A stretch of DNA of 54,153 nt from a virus, in the IMG/VR virus record IMGVR_UViG_3300009181_000094, positions 1 to 54,153 of that record. One strand, 5' to 3'. This document shows positions 40,632 through 48,826 of this stretch, one piece after another; position 1 is the stretch's first letter, and the number at the start of each line of letters is the position of its first letter. The position numbers were made by a program, and so were the translations under genes. The notes under the pieces were generated by a model that worked only from the letters and a program-made list of their open reading frames with translations, was not told the origin of the DNA and did not search any database.

Positions 40632-41320
40632 AACCCATACCTGTGTTTGTGGGCTATGATCCCAGAGAAGCAGTGGCATACCACGTATGTGTGAACTCGA
40701 TCATCAGGCATGCCAGTCAACCAGTTGCTATTATTCCTGTGGCATTGAACCTGTTCCGAGACTACGATGAAACGCATACTGATGGTAGTAACCAGTTTAT
40801 CTACAGTCGTTTCCTTGTGCCGCACCTGATGGACTATCAGGGCTGGGCCATATTCATCGATGGCGACATGATCCTGCGTGGAGACATTGTGGAATTATGG
40901 AATCTACAAGATTCTTTTAAAGATGTCATGGTTGTCAAACATGACTATAAAACTCGCATGCCTGTGAAATATCTTGGATCAAAGAACGAAGACTATCCGC
41001 GCAAGAATTGGTCAAGTGTGATACTGTGGAACTGCAACAGCTATCCCAATCGTAAACTAACGCCTGAGTTTGTGCAAAAATCAACAGGTGCGGAACTGCA
41101 TAGATTTTCCTGGATAGATGATGAACGTATTGGTGAACTACCTGCAGAGTGGAACTGGCTGGATGTTGAGTATGAGTGGAACCCTTTGGTCAAGTTAGTG
41201 CATTACACATTAGGAACTCCTTGTTTTCATGAGTTTGCTAATGCTGGTGACTTTGCACAAGACTGGCATCAAGAAAGACTATTAACTGACTACTGTGAGC
41301 AAAGAACAAAAAATGGATGA
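40628..41320 (+). CDS. GT-A glycosyltransferase (GT8-like)
   Basis: 230 aa. FVGYDPREAVAYHVCVNSI is the usual start of GT8-like phage and bacterial transferases, and IFIDGDMILRGDIVELW holds the DxD metal site (DGD, about residues 78-80). VILWNCNSYP and a late WNWLDVEYEW plus HYTLGTPCFHE with the metal-binding His complete the fold. Uses a nucleotide sugar, type unknown. Coupled to the nucleotidyltransferase fusion upstream and overlapping the GT-B-like gene downstream. Confidence 0.85.
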   Translation: MKPIPVFVGYDPREAVAYHVCVNSIIRHASQPVAIIPVALNLFRDYDETHTDGSNQFIYSRFLVPHLMDYQGWAIFIDGDMILRGDIVELWNLQDSFKDVMVVKHDYKTRMPVKYLGSKNEDYPRKNWSSVILWNCNSYPNRKLTPEFVQKSTGAELHRFSWIDDERIGELPAEWNWLDVEYEWNPLVKLVHYTLGTPCFHEFANAGDFAQDWHQERLLTDYCEQRTKNG

Positions 41321-42275
41321 TGAAGAATACACACCACCGGTAGAGCATGAATTTGATTTGTTACCAGCCGAAGTTCGAGAAATATTCTACGACATAATAA
41401 AATATCGGGCAGACCCAGCAGGGGATTATTATGGTATGAATTTTGATGCGATTACCGCAAAAATTCGTGCGTTAGACACACAGGCAGTACATGCCATTGA
41501 CAGTGAATACAGATATGAAAGAAAAGGGTATATGTACGATCCTACATTAGAAAGTTTTGTGCGCGGATGTGGTGGACAAATAACCACCTGGAGTAAAACT
41601 GAAACAACGCCCACTCCAGTGGTGTTACGTGGTATTACCAAACGCAAACAAATGGATGCGTGTCGAGCTGCTGGCAAAGACTTTTATTATATTGACACTG
41701 GATACTTTGGCAATGGCAAGAAAAAATTGTATCATAGGATTACAAAAAATGATGTGCAAAACTTTGGACCTGTGATTGAGCGTCCCAGTGATAGGTTTGA
41801 TCGCACAGGAGTTCGACTCAAAAAAGTGCGCACTGATGGCAGTAAAATATTGTTGGCACCACCCAGTCAAAAACTGTTGAATCTTTATGACATAGATCTT
41901 GAAACTTGGTTGCAAAATACATTGAATGAAATTGGTTTGCACACCGACAGAGAAGTGGTGATTCGCCGCAAGCAAGGGCGCAGTGTGAGAATAAATGATG
42001 ACACAATAGAAATGGCCTTAGACCAGGATATCTATTGTATGATAACTTATTCCAGTATTGCAGCCGGCGAAGCCATACTGCATGGCAAGCCTGCCATTAC
42101 GCTTGGCCCCAATGCTGCCGCTGCTGTATGCAGTAATTCAATTGCAGAAATAGAAAAAATTAAAAAACCCAATCTTGACGAAATTACTGCTTGGGCACAT
42201 CACATAGCCTATTGCCAGTTTACTGAAGCGGAAATGCGAGATGGCACCGCTTGGAGAATACTGCAAGGTGGTTGA
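41313..42275 (+). CDS. GT-B-like capsule/LPS-type glycosyltransferase, paralogue A
   Basis: Start at ATG 41313 (MDDEEYTPPVEHEF); a GTG at 41295 would add six residues. 320 aa. It aligns along its length with the minus-strand protein at 46379: VVLRGITKRKQMDACRAAGK / YYIDTGYFG / PSDRFDRTGV against LMLRGIMKHKIIKQCWEDKR / RYMDSGYLG / PSDRWNRLGL. Shared C-terminal motifs are SSIAAGEAILHGKPAI and WAHHIAYCQF. The pattern S-x4-EA-x3-G-x-P is the nucleotide-sugar site of GT-B enzymes of the KpsC/Kdo-transferase type. Donor and acceptor unknown. Confidence 0.7.
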   Translation: MDDEEYTPPVEHEFDLLPAEVREIFYDIIKYRADPAGDYYGMNFDAITAKIRALDTQAVHAIDSEYRYERKGYMYDPTLESFVRGCGGQITTWSKTETTPTPVVLRGITKRKQMDACRAAGKDFYYIDTGYFGNGKKKLYHRITKNDVQNFGPVIERPSDRFDRTGVRLKKVRTDGSKILLAPPSQKLLNLYDIDLETWLQNTLNEIGLHTDREVVIRRKQGRSVRINDDTIEMALDQDIYCMITYSSIAAGEAILHGKPAITLGPNAAAAVCSNSIAEIEKIKKPNLDEITAWAHHIAYCQFTEAEMRDGTAWRILQGG

Positions 42276-43209
42276 TTGTGTTGTTTACCTCAGTAGTGTG
42301 GCCAACGTTCGCAAACACACAAGAAAAATTGAATGTTTGGAAAGTTTTGCCGAAGGGGTGCGGGTAACCGGCCACTCAGTTGTGACAGAATGGGAACACC
42401 GATATACTCCCAGCAAATTAGCAGTAATATTGGGCTGGGCAACAACAAACACCGGTGGCCGCAATATTGCATTGCGCAAGCAAATCATTGCCGATCAACG
42501 CCGCCTGGGAAATCATACCATGTGTATAGATGCCAGTTGTTGGAAATATCTTGATGATGCCAGCGGCTATTTGCGATACAGTCTTGGTGGACCATTTTAC
42601 GATCGTGCTGAGTATGCTAATAAAAACAGCAATGCCACCAAGTGGACAGAAATAAGTCGCCAATTGGGTGTGCAACTACAGCCGGTCAAAACAAACACCA
42701 CTGGACATATCTTAATTTGCATGCAACGTGATGGTGGGTTCGCAATGAAAACTTTGGATCCCATGCAATGGCTCAAAGAAAAAGTTCAACAAATTAGATC
42801 TACAAGCAATAGGCAGATACATATTCGCCCACACCCTGGGCAATACGACATGAACAAATTTGTAGAATATACAAACAGATCAGGACAGCGAAACAACATA
42901 GTTGTTGTTGAACCCAGTCAAAGCCGATTGATTGATAATTTGCAAAATGCACATGCCGCAGTGTTTTTCAACAGTTCGGCCAGTGTGGCAGCGGCATGCG
43001 AAGGTATACCTGTGTTTGCGGACGATGCCAGTTGTGTGGCATGGGCAGTGGCCAACAAAGATGTCAGTAAGATTGAATCTCCTGAAACATTCTCAAGAGA
43101 GCAATGGATGTATGATCTAGCAGCCGCACATTGGAGTGATGCGGATGCTAGAGCCGGCCGTATCTATCAAAAATTCTTGCCTTACTTGACTTCCACAGTG
43201 ACGTCGTAG
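42268..43209 (+). CDS. GT-B-like glycosyltransferase, paralogue B
   Basis: GTG start at 42268 overlaps the upstream stop and places VVYLSSVANVRKHTRKIE as the first strand. An ATG at 42241 is possible but lies deeper in the previous gene. 313 aa. It has IHIRPHPGQYD (RxHP motif, about residue 190) and VFFNSSASVAAACEGIPVF, the GT-B donor-site pattern S-x6-AxxxGxP seen in its relatives at 41313, 46379 and 47975. Its 3' end overlaps the convergent methyltransferase gene at 43182 by 28 bases. Confidence 0.65.
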   Translation: MVDCVVYLSSVANVRKHTRKIECLESFAEGVRVTGHSVVTEWEHRYTPSKLAVILGWATTNTGGRNIALRKQIIADQRRLGNHTMCIDASCWKYLDDASGYLRYSLGGPFYDRAEYANKNSNATKWTEISRQLGVQLQPVKTNTTGHILICMQRDGGFAMKTLDPMQWLKEKVQQIRSTSNRQIHIRPHPGQYDMNKFVEYTNRSGQRNNIVVVEPSQSRLIDNLQNAHAAVFFNSSASVAAACEGIPVFADDASCVAWAVANKDVSKIESPETFSREQWMYDLAAAHWSDADARAGRIYQKFLPYLTSTVTS

Positions 43210-43739
43210 ACTTCGCCCACAATGTTGGGCCATTTGTGACGCTTGTCAAACACCGCAATCTCTTCTTTAACTATGATCACATTCATGTTGGCCAACAGTT
43301 GCTGACGCCACCAGTTGGGTGATTCCACAATCAAGTGAGCATTACGACCATCGGGCAAGTGTTTTTTTGCAGGATAACAGGCAATTCTAAACCAACCAGC
43401 AACTTGTATCTTGCTGCTGATCAACTGTAATGTGGCGGCAAGATGCGCAGGCTCTATGTGTTCAAATACATCAGCACTGACCACAGCATCAAATGATTTT
43501 TTGGGCATGCGATTGTGCTCAGTATTTCCTGGATCATAACCATCTGTGACTATGCCAGGGTATGCGTTGTTGATGCTAGACATCAGTGCGCCATGACCAC
43601 AGCCAAAGTCTAATATGCTGTTGGGTTGATATTGATTTATAAATGGACGCATGGCCTTGAGCATTTTGCTGCCTCTAACAAACTGGCCCTTGCTGTGCAT
43701 TTCCACCAGTTGTGCTTGATAGTTGGGATCAATTATCAT
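43182..43739 (-). CDS. Class I SAM-dependent methyltransferase (UbiG-like)
   Basis: 185 aa. Motif I is SILDFGCGHGALMSSI, the next acidic strand GYDPGN, and FDAVVSADVFEHIEPAHL is the standard post-SAM motif. The last gene of the minus-strand half of the island, overlapping the previous gene start by 4 bases (43736-43739) and converging with the plus-strand gene at 42268. Substrate unknown; sugar methylation fits the context. Confidence 0.82.
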   Translation of the reverse strand: MIIDPNYQAQLVEMHSKGQFVRGSKMLKAMRPFINQYQPNSILDFGCGHGALMSSINNAYPGIVTDGYDPGNTEHNRMPKKSFDAVVSADVFEHIEPAHLAATLQLISSKIQVAGWFRIACYPAKKHLPDGRNAHLIVESPNWWRQQLLANMNVIIVKEEIAVFDKRHKWPNIVGEVYDVTVEVK

Positions 43740-44383
43740 CTATGATTTACTTCCACAAACTCATACTTACCAATAAATGTTTCAGGTGTGTCCTGCCACA
43801 TACCAATCAATTGATCATCCATCCAGGTATCATAATACGGGCGATCTTTGAACCACCAAAATAAGTCACTTCCTGACCAATCTGTGTAGTGGCCACGAAA
43901 GAATTCTCTAGTGCGTGGCACACGAAAATAGTCAGGATTATACATGGTCTTTTTGCCCTTGGCCACACGTTGAAAGTTTAGCCCAATAAAACAAAACTTT
44001 TCAGCATGGTGTTCTAGTTTTTCTCTCACCCAGGTCATGTCATCATCAGGTATGCTGTTCAACACTTGTGTGCATATCACACCGTCAAATTTGGCACCTG
44101 GGGGCGGCGGGGTTTCAAATTCTGCCACACAAGGATCGTAACAATACACAGTGACACCAAGATATTGATCAAAAGTTTGCCACTGACTTTCGGGCATGGT
44201 CTCGCCAGACAACATGCCATATGGCAGTGGTTCTCGGTATTGTAGTCCTTTGCCGCAGCCATAGTCTAATATAGTTTTGGCATTGTATCGATCCACAAGA
44301 TCCTTGATGAGTTTTTGATATTTTACAACATCATATCCGGCCCAACTTTTGTTGTTAACTTGAAACTCACGACCCAGTTGCAC
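43736..44383 (-). CDS. Class I SAM-dependent methyltransferase; start GTG 44383 or ATT 44416
   Basis: Motif I is TILDYGCGKGLQY, with CYDPCV and FDGVICTQVLNSIPDDDM following. With the GTG at 44383 the protein is 215 aa. Reading upstream in frame gives SPSQYYEESV, a stretch that family members I remember usually carry before LGREFQVNNKSWAGYD. The only start codon including it is ATT at 44416-44414, one base after the previous gene's stop, with GGAG 7 bases upstream. No ATG is available in this frame. The second gene from the end of the minus-strand operon. Confidence 0.75.
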   Translation of the reverse strand: MQLGREFQVNNKSWAGYDVVKYQKLIKDLVDRYNAKTILDYGCGKGLQYREPLPYGMLSGETMPESQWQTFDQYLGVTVYCYDPCVAEFETPPPPGAKFDGVICTQVLNSIPDDDMTWVREKLEHHAEKFCFIGLNFQRVAKGKKTMYNPDYFRVPRTREFFRGHYTDWSGSDLFWWFKDRPYYDTWMDDQLIGMWQDTPETFIGKYEFVEVNHR

Positions 44384-44417
44384 TGATTCTTCATAATATT
44401 GACTAGGGCTTGTAATT

Positions 44418-45104
44418 TTATTTCTCCAAATTCATTGTGGTGGATAATTTTTTAATATTACCATCTTTTGCGTAAAGTGGATGTAGTCTCGCAATAGAGG
44501 GACAGTGATGACTCACCGACACAATTTTTGTTCCTATCAACCAGTCAGTTGGAAGGAAACCATTGGCTTTGACCCAGTCAATCAGCTTGACTGCGGCATG
44601 TGGTTTGATGATGTAGGCATAGGCTCCCAAGGTATTCCAGCCAGCAGCAGTTTCACGATTGCCACCGCTGTGTTCACCATCTCGAATGGTCCAGATTGAT
44701 GATGTATCATTTGAGTGTGCGGCCAACCAGTGTTCATATGAATCGCTGTAGGGATTTCCAGAATCTAATTTAATAACATCATCAAACAAGTCTAAAATAT
44801 TGTCTGGTAGTGGCTTGATAAAATATCCATCATGTTCTAGCACAAGATACGGAACATTGTGTTTGACACAATCCAGCCACAAATAATAATGACTTAGCAA
44901 ACACCCAACTATTCCAACTCTTCCTTTTTTAAATTTACCCAAGGGCTTTATGTTTAATAATTCTAAATGACTCGCTGCATCAAATCCGTTTATGGCATCA
45001 AATACTTCAGCAGTGATGCCAAACTTTGCGGCCTGTTCTATGCAATCCTGTGCCACTGTTTGAGACAGCTGATTATTTTGTAACACAATTATTTTTGTTC
45101 GCAT
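44418..45104 (-). CDS. Glycosyltransferase family 25-like (LPS type)
   Basis: 228 aa from ATG 45104 (MRTKIIVLQNNQLS); another ATG at 45116 adds four residues. The GT25 pattern is visible: an early strand IIVLQNN, AAKFGITAEVFDAINGFD, GRVGIVGCLLSHYYLWLDCV and VPYLVLEHDGYFI, where the family usually has LEDD. The Asp pair is thus replaced by EHD, still able to bind metal. A late GAYAYIIKPHAAVKLIDW helix is standard. Overlaps the FkbM-type gene upstream by 16 bases. Confidence 0.75.
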   Translation of the reverse strand: MRTKIIVLQNNQLSQTVAQDCIEQAAKFGITAEVFDAINGFDAASHLELLNIKPLGKFKKGRVGIVGCLLSHYYLWLDCVKHNVPYLVLEHDGYFIKPLPDNILDLFDDVIKLDSGNPYSDSYEHWLAAHSNDTSSIWTIRDGEHSGGNRETAAGWNTLGAYAYIIKPHAAVKLIDWVKANGFLPTDWLIGTKIVSVSHHCPSIARLHPLYAKDGNIKKLSTTMNLEK

Positions 45105-45745
45105 GTGTATATCCAATCAGATTCGTTCAGTGTATCAACATGTGTGTAACCCAATGATGCCAGTAGGTCTTTGGTTTTTTGATTGATGTTGTCCCCAAAT
45201 CTATTTTGATATTTAATTGGAGGTGGATCCCACATTTCAATGGCTATGACTGGTTTGAATTTTTGAATAGTAGACACAGCACCGCTGAGAGCAAAATATT
45301 CATAGCCTTCTATGTCCAAGTGTATCAAATCACATGCTGTCAATCCTAAATTATCTATCAAATAGATTGGATAAAGTCCAGCACCGTTGATAAAACTTTT
45401 TCCTCTACTTTTGGATTTGATATGAAGATCAACCAATCCAGGATCACTACCGAGACATCCTTGGGATTTAATTATATTTTCTTCAGGGCAATTCAGGGCT
45501 AAACAATAAAAATTCAGCCAGTCTGGTTCAAAAGTATAAACAGCATTAAAAATTTTTGAATATTGTTTTGGATACATACCGCAGTTGCCGCCAGCTTGCA
45601 CCACAACTTTTTTGTCATCAACATAACTGGATATTCGGCCAGGCAAATCAAAATTTTCTAATAAAAATTTCCAAGTGTTGGTATCATCTTTTGGCCAATG
45701 CCATCCTTCTTTAATTTCTACTAGATCAAGTGCAGTTATGGCCAT
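45089..45745 (-). CDS. FkbM-type methyltransferase, copy 1
   Basis: 218 aa. VVVQAGGNCGMYPKQYSKIF is motif I with an unusual QAGG, VYTFEPDWLNFYCL the FEP motif, and CDLIHLDIEGYEYFALSGA the diagnostic IDxEGxE block of FkbM enzymes, followed by KPVIAIEMWDPP. These usually O-methylate sugars or polyketide hydroxyls. It overlaps the second FkbM gene by 10 bases. Only modest similarity to its neighbour, so the pair is not a recent duplication. Confidence 0.85.
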   Translation of the reverse strand: MAITALDLVEIKEGWHWPKDDTNTWKFLLENFDLPGRISSYVDDKKVVVQAGGNCGMYPKQYSKIFNAVYTFEPDWLNFYCLALNCPEENIIKSQGCLGSDPGLVDLHIKSKSRGKSFINGAGLYPIYLIDNLGLTACDLIHLDIEGYEYFALSGAVSTIQKFKPVIAIEMWDPPPIKYQNRFGDNINQKTKDLLASLGYTHVDTLNESDWIYTCEQK

Positions 45746-46386
45746 CCCATGATCCAGTCGTCACGTATTTGCTCCAGTTTGACCATGCTCCAGGCTTGCA
45801 ATAATTCTACTGCTGCAAACTGACCGTATTGCTTGCTGTAAGCATCATGTGGTTTTTGTTCTATCACTATCACAGGTCTACAACGACGAATGGTTTGTTC
45901 AGCGCCTTGCAAGATACGATACTCGTATCCCTCGCAGTCAATTTTGATATAACTGACATCATGAAAATTCAATGTATCCAGTCGAACAACTTGCACATCG
46001 CCAGTGCCCATGGTAGCAGGATCTAGATGGCTGTGCCCAGAATTTTTCTCCGTGATGATCATGGTTCCTTGTGTGTCTTGATCACCTAAGGCAATTGGCT
46101 GAACTTCAAAGTTTGTGCCTTGCACATTTTGTTCCAGACATTCTCTAAACAAGGCCACTGGTTCAAATGCTATCACACGAGCAAAACTGCCAACAAAGTC
46201 ACGGCTCCACAATCCCACATTGGCACCAATGTCCAGGGCCACGTCTCGTTTTTTGCACAGTTCAATGCTTCGACGTCGCACAGCAACTTGATATTCAGCC
46301 GGGAGACCTTTGTCTACACTTTTCTTCAACATCTTTGGAAGATGTGTTTCAAAGTCCGGGAATTTCCATCCATAATGCTCAACCAT
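45736..46386 (-). CDS. FkbM-type methyltransferase, copy 2
   Basis: 216 aa. VALDIGANVGLWSRDFV is motif I, VIAFEPVALFRECL the FEP motif, and YIKIDCEGYEYRILQGAE the IDxEGxE block, followed by RPVIVIEQKPHD. A GAGGAG ribosome site lies upstream of the ATG, inside the previous gene's end. A clearer family member than copy 1. Probably methylates a sugar hydroxyl of the glycan made by the island. Confidence 0.88.
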   Translation of the reverse strand: MVEHYGWKFPDFETHLPKMLKKSVDKGLPAEYQVAVRRRSIELCKKRDVALDIGANVGLWSRDFVGSFARVIAFEPVALFRECLEQNVQGTNFEVQPIALGDQDTQGTMIITEKNSGHSHLDPATMGTGDVQVVRLDTLNFHDVSYIKIDCEGYEYRILQGAEQTIRRCRPVIVIEQKPHDAYSKQYGQFAAVELLQAWSMVKLEQIRDDWIMGWP

Positions 46387-47182
46387 TTAATATCTCCTCA
46401 GTTTGTTTAATTATACGTTCTGCTGAACCGTTCTTGAATTCGTCTATGTGAAACTGCGCATAGGCCAAATGATGTGCCCAGGCCAACACTTGATCTCGAT
46501 CTGGAAACCAAGGATTGTCTATGTGAGCCAGGTCTGTGTTGCTCACAGGTCTGGCAGCGTTCGATGGTGCCAAGGCAAACACAGGAACACCCGCTAGTAT
46601 AGCTTCTGTGCCTGCTATTGAGTTGAATGTTACCACAGCATGCACATCATCCAGGGCTTTTTCCACACGATTAATTTTTCTGTCAGTACGACTTCGATTG
46701 CGTTCACGCACAACAACAGGTCTGTCTGTGTGTTGCCGGATAGTGGCCACAGTTTCTGCCATCCATGAGTCCAGTTCAATATCATAAAATTTACAAGGCT
46801 TTTCGTCGGGAGCAACAATCAGTATTGTGCTGCCACGACGGCGATTGGCTACTTCTAATCCCAGTCGATTCCACCGGTCACTGGGTCGTGGAATAACCTG
46901 ATCATGCTGTAAGTTGTTGGGCACAATACGATGCCAGTGCTTCCAGCCTTGTGGGTTGTTGTAACTGGGGCGATTACCTAAATAACCTGAGTCCATGTAT
47001 CTAAATGGTCGTTTGTCCTCCCAGCACTGCTTGATAATCTTGTGTTTCATGATGCCACGCAACATAAGTGGCTCTGTGCTGTCCTCGTAACGCCATGACT
47101 CCAATGGAGTAGACTCAACACCAAGCCCATGTGCATACATGTCGATGTATTCGTCATCACCATTCTTGCTCAAAAATATCAT
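46379..47182 (-). CDS. GT-B-like glycosyltransferase, paralogue C
   Basis: 267 aa. Close relative of the plus-strand gene at 41313 (shared blocks LMLRGIMKHKI, YMDSGYLG, IPRPSDRWNRLGL, KALDDVHAVVTFNSIAGTEAILAGVPVFAL, WAHHLAYAQF). Compared with paralogue A the N-terminal domain is shorter by about 50 residues. It overlaps the upstream glycosyltransferase gene by ATGA. The two closest members of the family are thus on opposite strands about 4 kb apart. Confidence 0.7.
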   Translation of the reverse strand: MIFLSKNGDDEYIDMYAHGLGVESTPLESWRYEDSTEPLMLRGIMKHKIIKQCWEDKRPFRYMDSGYLGNRPSYNNPQGWKHWHRIVPNNLQHDQVIPRPSDRWNRLGLEVANRRRGSTILIVAPDEKPCKFYDIELDSWMAETVATIRQHTDRPVVVRERNRSRTDRKINRVEKALDDVHAVVTFNSIAGTEAILAGVPVFALAPSNAARPVSNTDLAHIDNPWFPDRDQVLAWAHHLAYAQFHIDEFKNGSAERIIKQTEEILNG

Positions 47183-47961
47183 CGCCAGTATGTTTCTTTT
47201 CTTGGTGCCACAAGGTCTGACAAGTTGCTGCGGCCACTGCCTTTGCGTTTGCCCTTGAGATGATCAATATACCCTCCCCAATCACAGTTGATCAAGGGAT
47301 GACCCTCGCCCATTTGCAAGTGTGCTGTCCAATTGAGTTCTGCCAGTCCACTGCGAGCTTTTACCGCATCAAACACAAAACTGTCGTGCCATTCTTTCAG
47401 AGTAAAGATGCCATTCTCAGCGTCATCATACATGCGTTGAAACTCTGCCAAGAACTTTTGCACAGGTTCTCTGGTTAGATTCATACCGTATAGGCCACAT
47501 TCACTGAATTTGTTACTGCGACCTGCATAACACAGTTCACGATCTGCAGGAAAGAACTGATCCAATTGTTGCACAGTGATTGGTGAGTGGCACACCATGT
47601 CAGCGTCCATCCAAATCAACCAATCTGTTTGGGCATGTTTGGCAGCATGAAATATAGCATACACTTTGTGACTGAATCTCACTGCTTGCCATTTGAATGA
47701 TTTACGTTCGCTACCAGGCCCATTATCGCCATTGGCCTTGGGCACGTTGCGCCATTTGTTTTTGAATGCCACAAGATCAGCACTTACCCCTTCCAAGTCC
47801 AACACTTGTAAATTGGGTGCTGATGGTTTAACACGACACCCTTCGGCATACACCTTGAGCAAGATGTCTTTGGGCCAAGTCTGTAAAAAAGTTTGAATCA
47901 TTCGCCGACCGTAGGTATTGTAACCGTCGGCATTGAAAGTGGTAACTACAGTGTATTTCAT
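47179..47961 (-). CDS. GT-A glycosyltransferase with DAD motif
   Basis: 260 aa from ATG 47961 (MKYTVVTTFNADGYNTYG); the upstream ATG at 47988 lacks support. DWLIWMDADMVCHSPI carries the metal-binding DxD (DAD). KWQAVRFSHKVYAIFHAA lies before it, as in GT8-like phage enzymes, and LKEWHDSFVFDAV and HPLINCDWGGYIDHLKG complete the C-terminus. First gene of the minus-strand half of the island; a TGTAAATA box lies 5 bases upstream of its ATG. Confidence 0.82.
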   Translation of the reverse strand: MKYTVVTTFNADGYNTYGRRMIQTFLQTWPKDILLKVYAEGCRVKPSAPNLQVLDLEGVSADLVAFKNKWRNVPKANGDNGPGSERKSFKWQAVRFSHKVYAIFHAAKHAQTDWLIWMDADMVCHSPITVQQLDQFFPADRELCYAGRSNKFSECGLYGMNLTREPVQKFLAEFQRMYDDAENGIFTLKEWHDSFVFDAVKARSGLAELNWTAHLQMGEGHPLINCDWGGYIDHLKGKRKGSGRSNLSDLVAPRKETYWR

Positions 47962-47966
47962 AAGCG

Positions 47967-47974
47967 TATTTACA
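47967..47974 (-). promoter_or_regulatory. Late-type box TGTAAATA in the divergent gap
   Basis: On the minus strand TGTAAATA ends at 47967, five bases before the ATG at 47961. The two divergent genes start only 13 bases apart, so this box lies in almost the entire available intergenic space and also touches the GTG start of the plus-strand gene. Confidence 0.5.
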
Positions 47975-48826
47975 GTGATCAAATCCATAGCCTATTTTCC
48001 TGCCCAGTGTGCGCTAAATTCCCGACCTGTGATGGCAGCGTTTTTGGATTGTTGCCAAGCCTCAGGTATACAAACACAAGAGAATTCCATGACTGCTGAT
48101 GCCGCAGTGATTTGGTCAGTGTTATGGCATGGCAGGATGCGAGCCAACCAAGCAGTATATGAGCACTATCGCGGTCAAAACCGACCTGTGATTGTGATAG
48201 ACATTGGTGCGTTGTATCGTGGGCAGACTTGGAAACTGGCAGTAAACCATATCACTAGAGATGGATACTATGGACACTATGATAATTTGGATTGGGATCG
48301 CCCTAGAAAGTTGCAAATAAGTTTGGCTACTCAACTGCATCCAGGTCCCGAAATCATCATTGCCGCACAACATCAAAACAGTTTGCAAGTCGCTGGCATT
48401 GGCAGCATGGAATCCTGGGTGTTGATGCAAATTCAACAACTACGCAACTCTACTGACCGTCCCATACGCATACGAGCACATCCGCGAAGTCCGCTACGCA
48501 TGCCATACTTGCCTGAGAATACTACTTTGGAAGTTGCAAGACCCGTGGTCAACACTTACGACAGTTTTGACATGCACTTTAACTGCCATGCAGTTGTGAA
48601 CCACAATTCAGGACCGGGCATACAAGCAGGCATTGCAGGTTGCAGACCCATTGTGGCACACAGCAGTCTTGCATATCCTGTGGCAGTGGGTATGCCTGAT
48701 ATTGAACAACCCTATGACATAGACAGGGAATCGTGGCTGGCGCAAATATGCCACACTGAATACACTGTGGAAGAAATTGGACAAGGACTATGGCTAAAAA
48801 GAATCGAGCCCACACTGACACTGTGA
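47975..48826 (+). CDS. GT-B-like glycosyltransferase, paralogue D
   Basis: GTG start at 47975 gives MIKSIAYFPAQCALN, the expected first strand; a TTG at 47933 would overlap the divergent gene and is rejected. 283 aa. It carries IRIRAHPRSPL (RxHP motif) and HAVVNHNSGPGIQAGIAGCRPIV (donor-site loop), matching paralogue B at 42268 in layout. A VIVIDIGALYRGQTWKL strand-helix is in the N-terminal domain. Overlaps the next glycosyltransferase gene by 37 bases. Role inferred as transfer or assembly of the island glycan. Confidence 0.65.
   Translation: MIKSIAYFPAQCALNSRPVMAAFLDCCQASGIQTQENSMTADAAVIWSVLWHGRMRANQAVYEHYRGQNRPVIVIDIGALYRGQTWKLAVNHITRDGYYGHYDNLDWDRPRKLQISLATQLHPGPEIIIAAQHQNSLQVAGIGSMESWVLMQIQQLRNSTDRPIRIRAHPRSPLRMPYLPENTTLEVARPVVNTYDSFDMHFNCHAVVNHNSGPGIQAGIAGCRPIVAHSSLAYPVAVGMPDIEQPYDIDRESWLAQICHTEYTVEEIGQGLWLKRIEPTLTL

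Noticed and set aside
47933-47974. TTG start for the GT-B-like gene at 47975
   Set aside because: It would overlap the divergent glycosyltransferase start; the GTG at 47975 gives the expected first strand.
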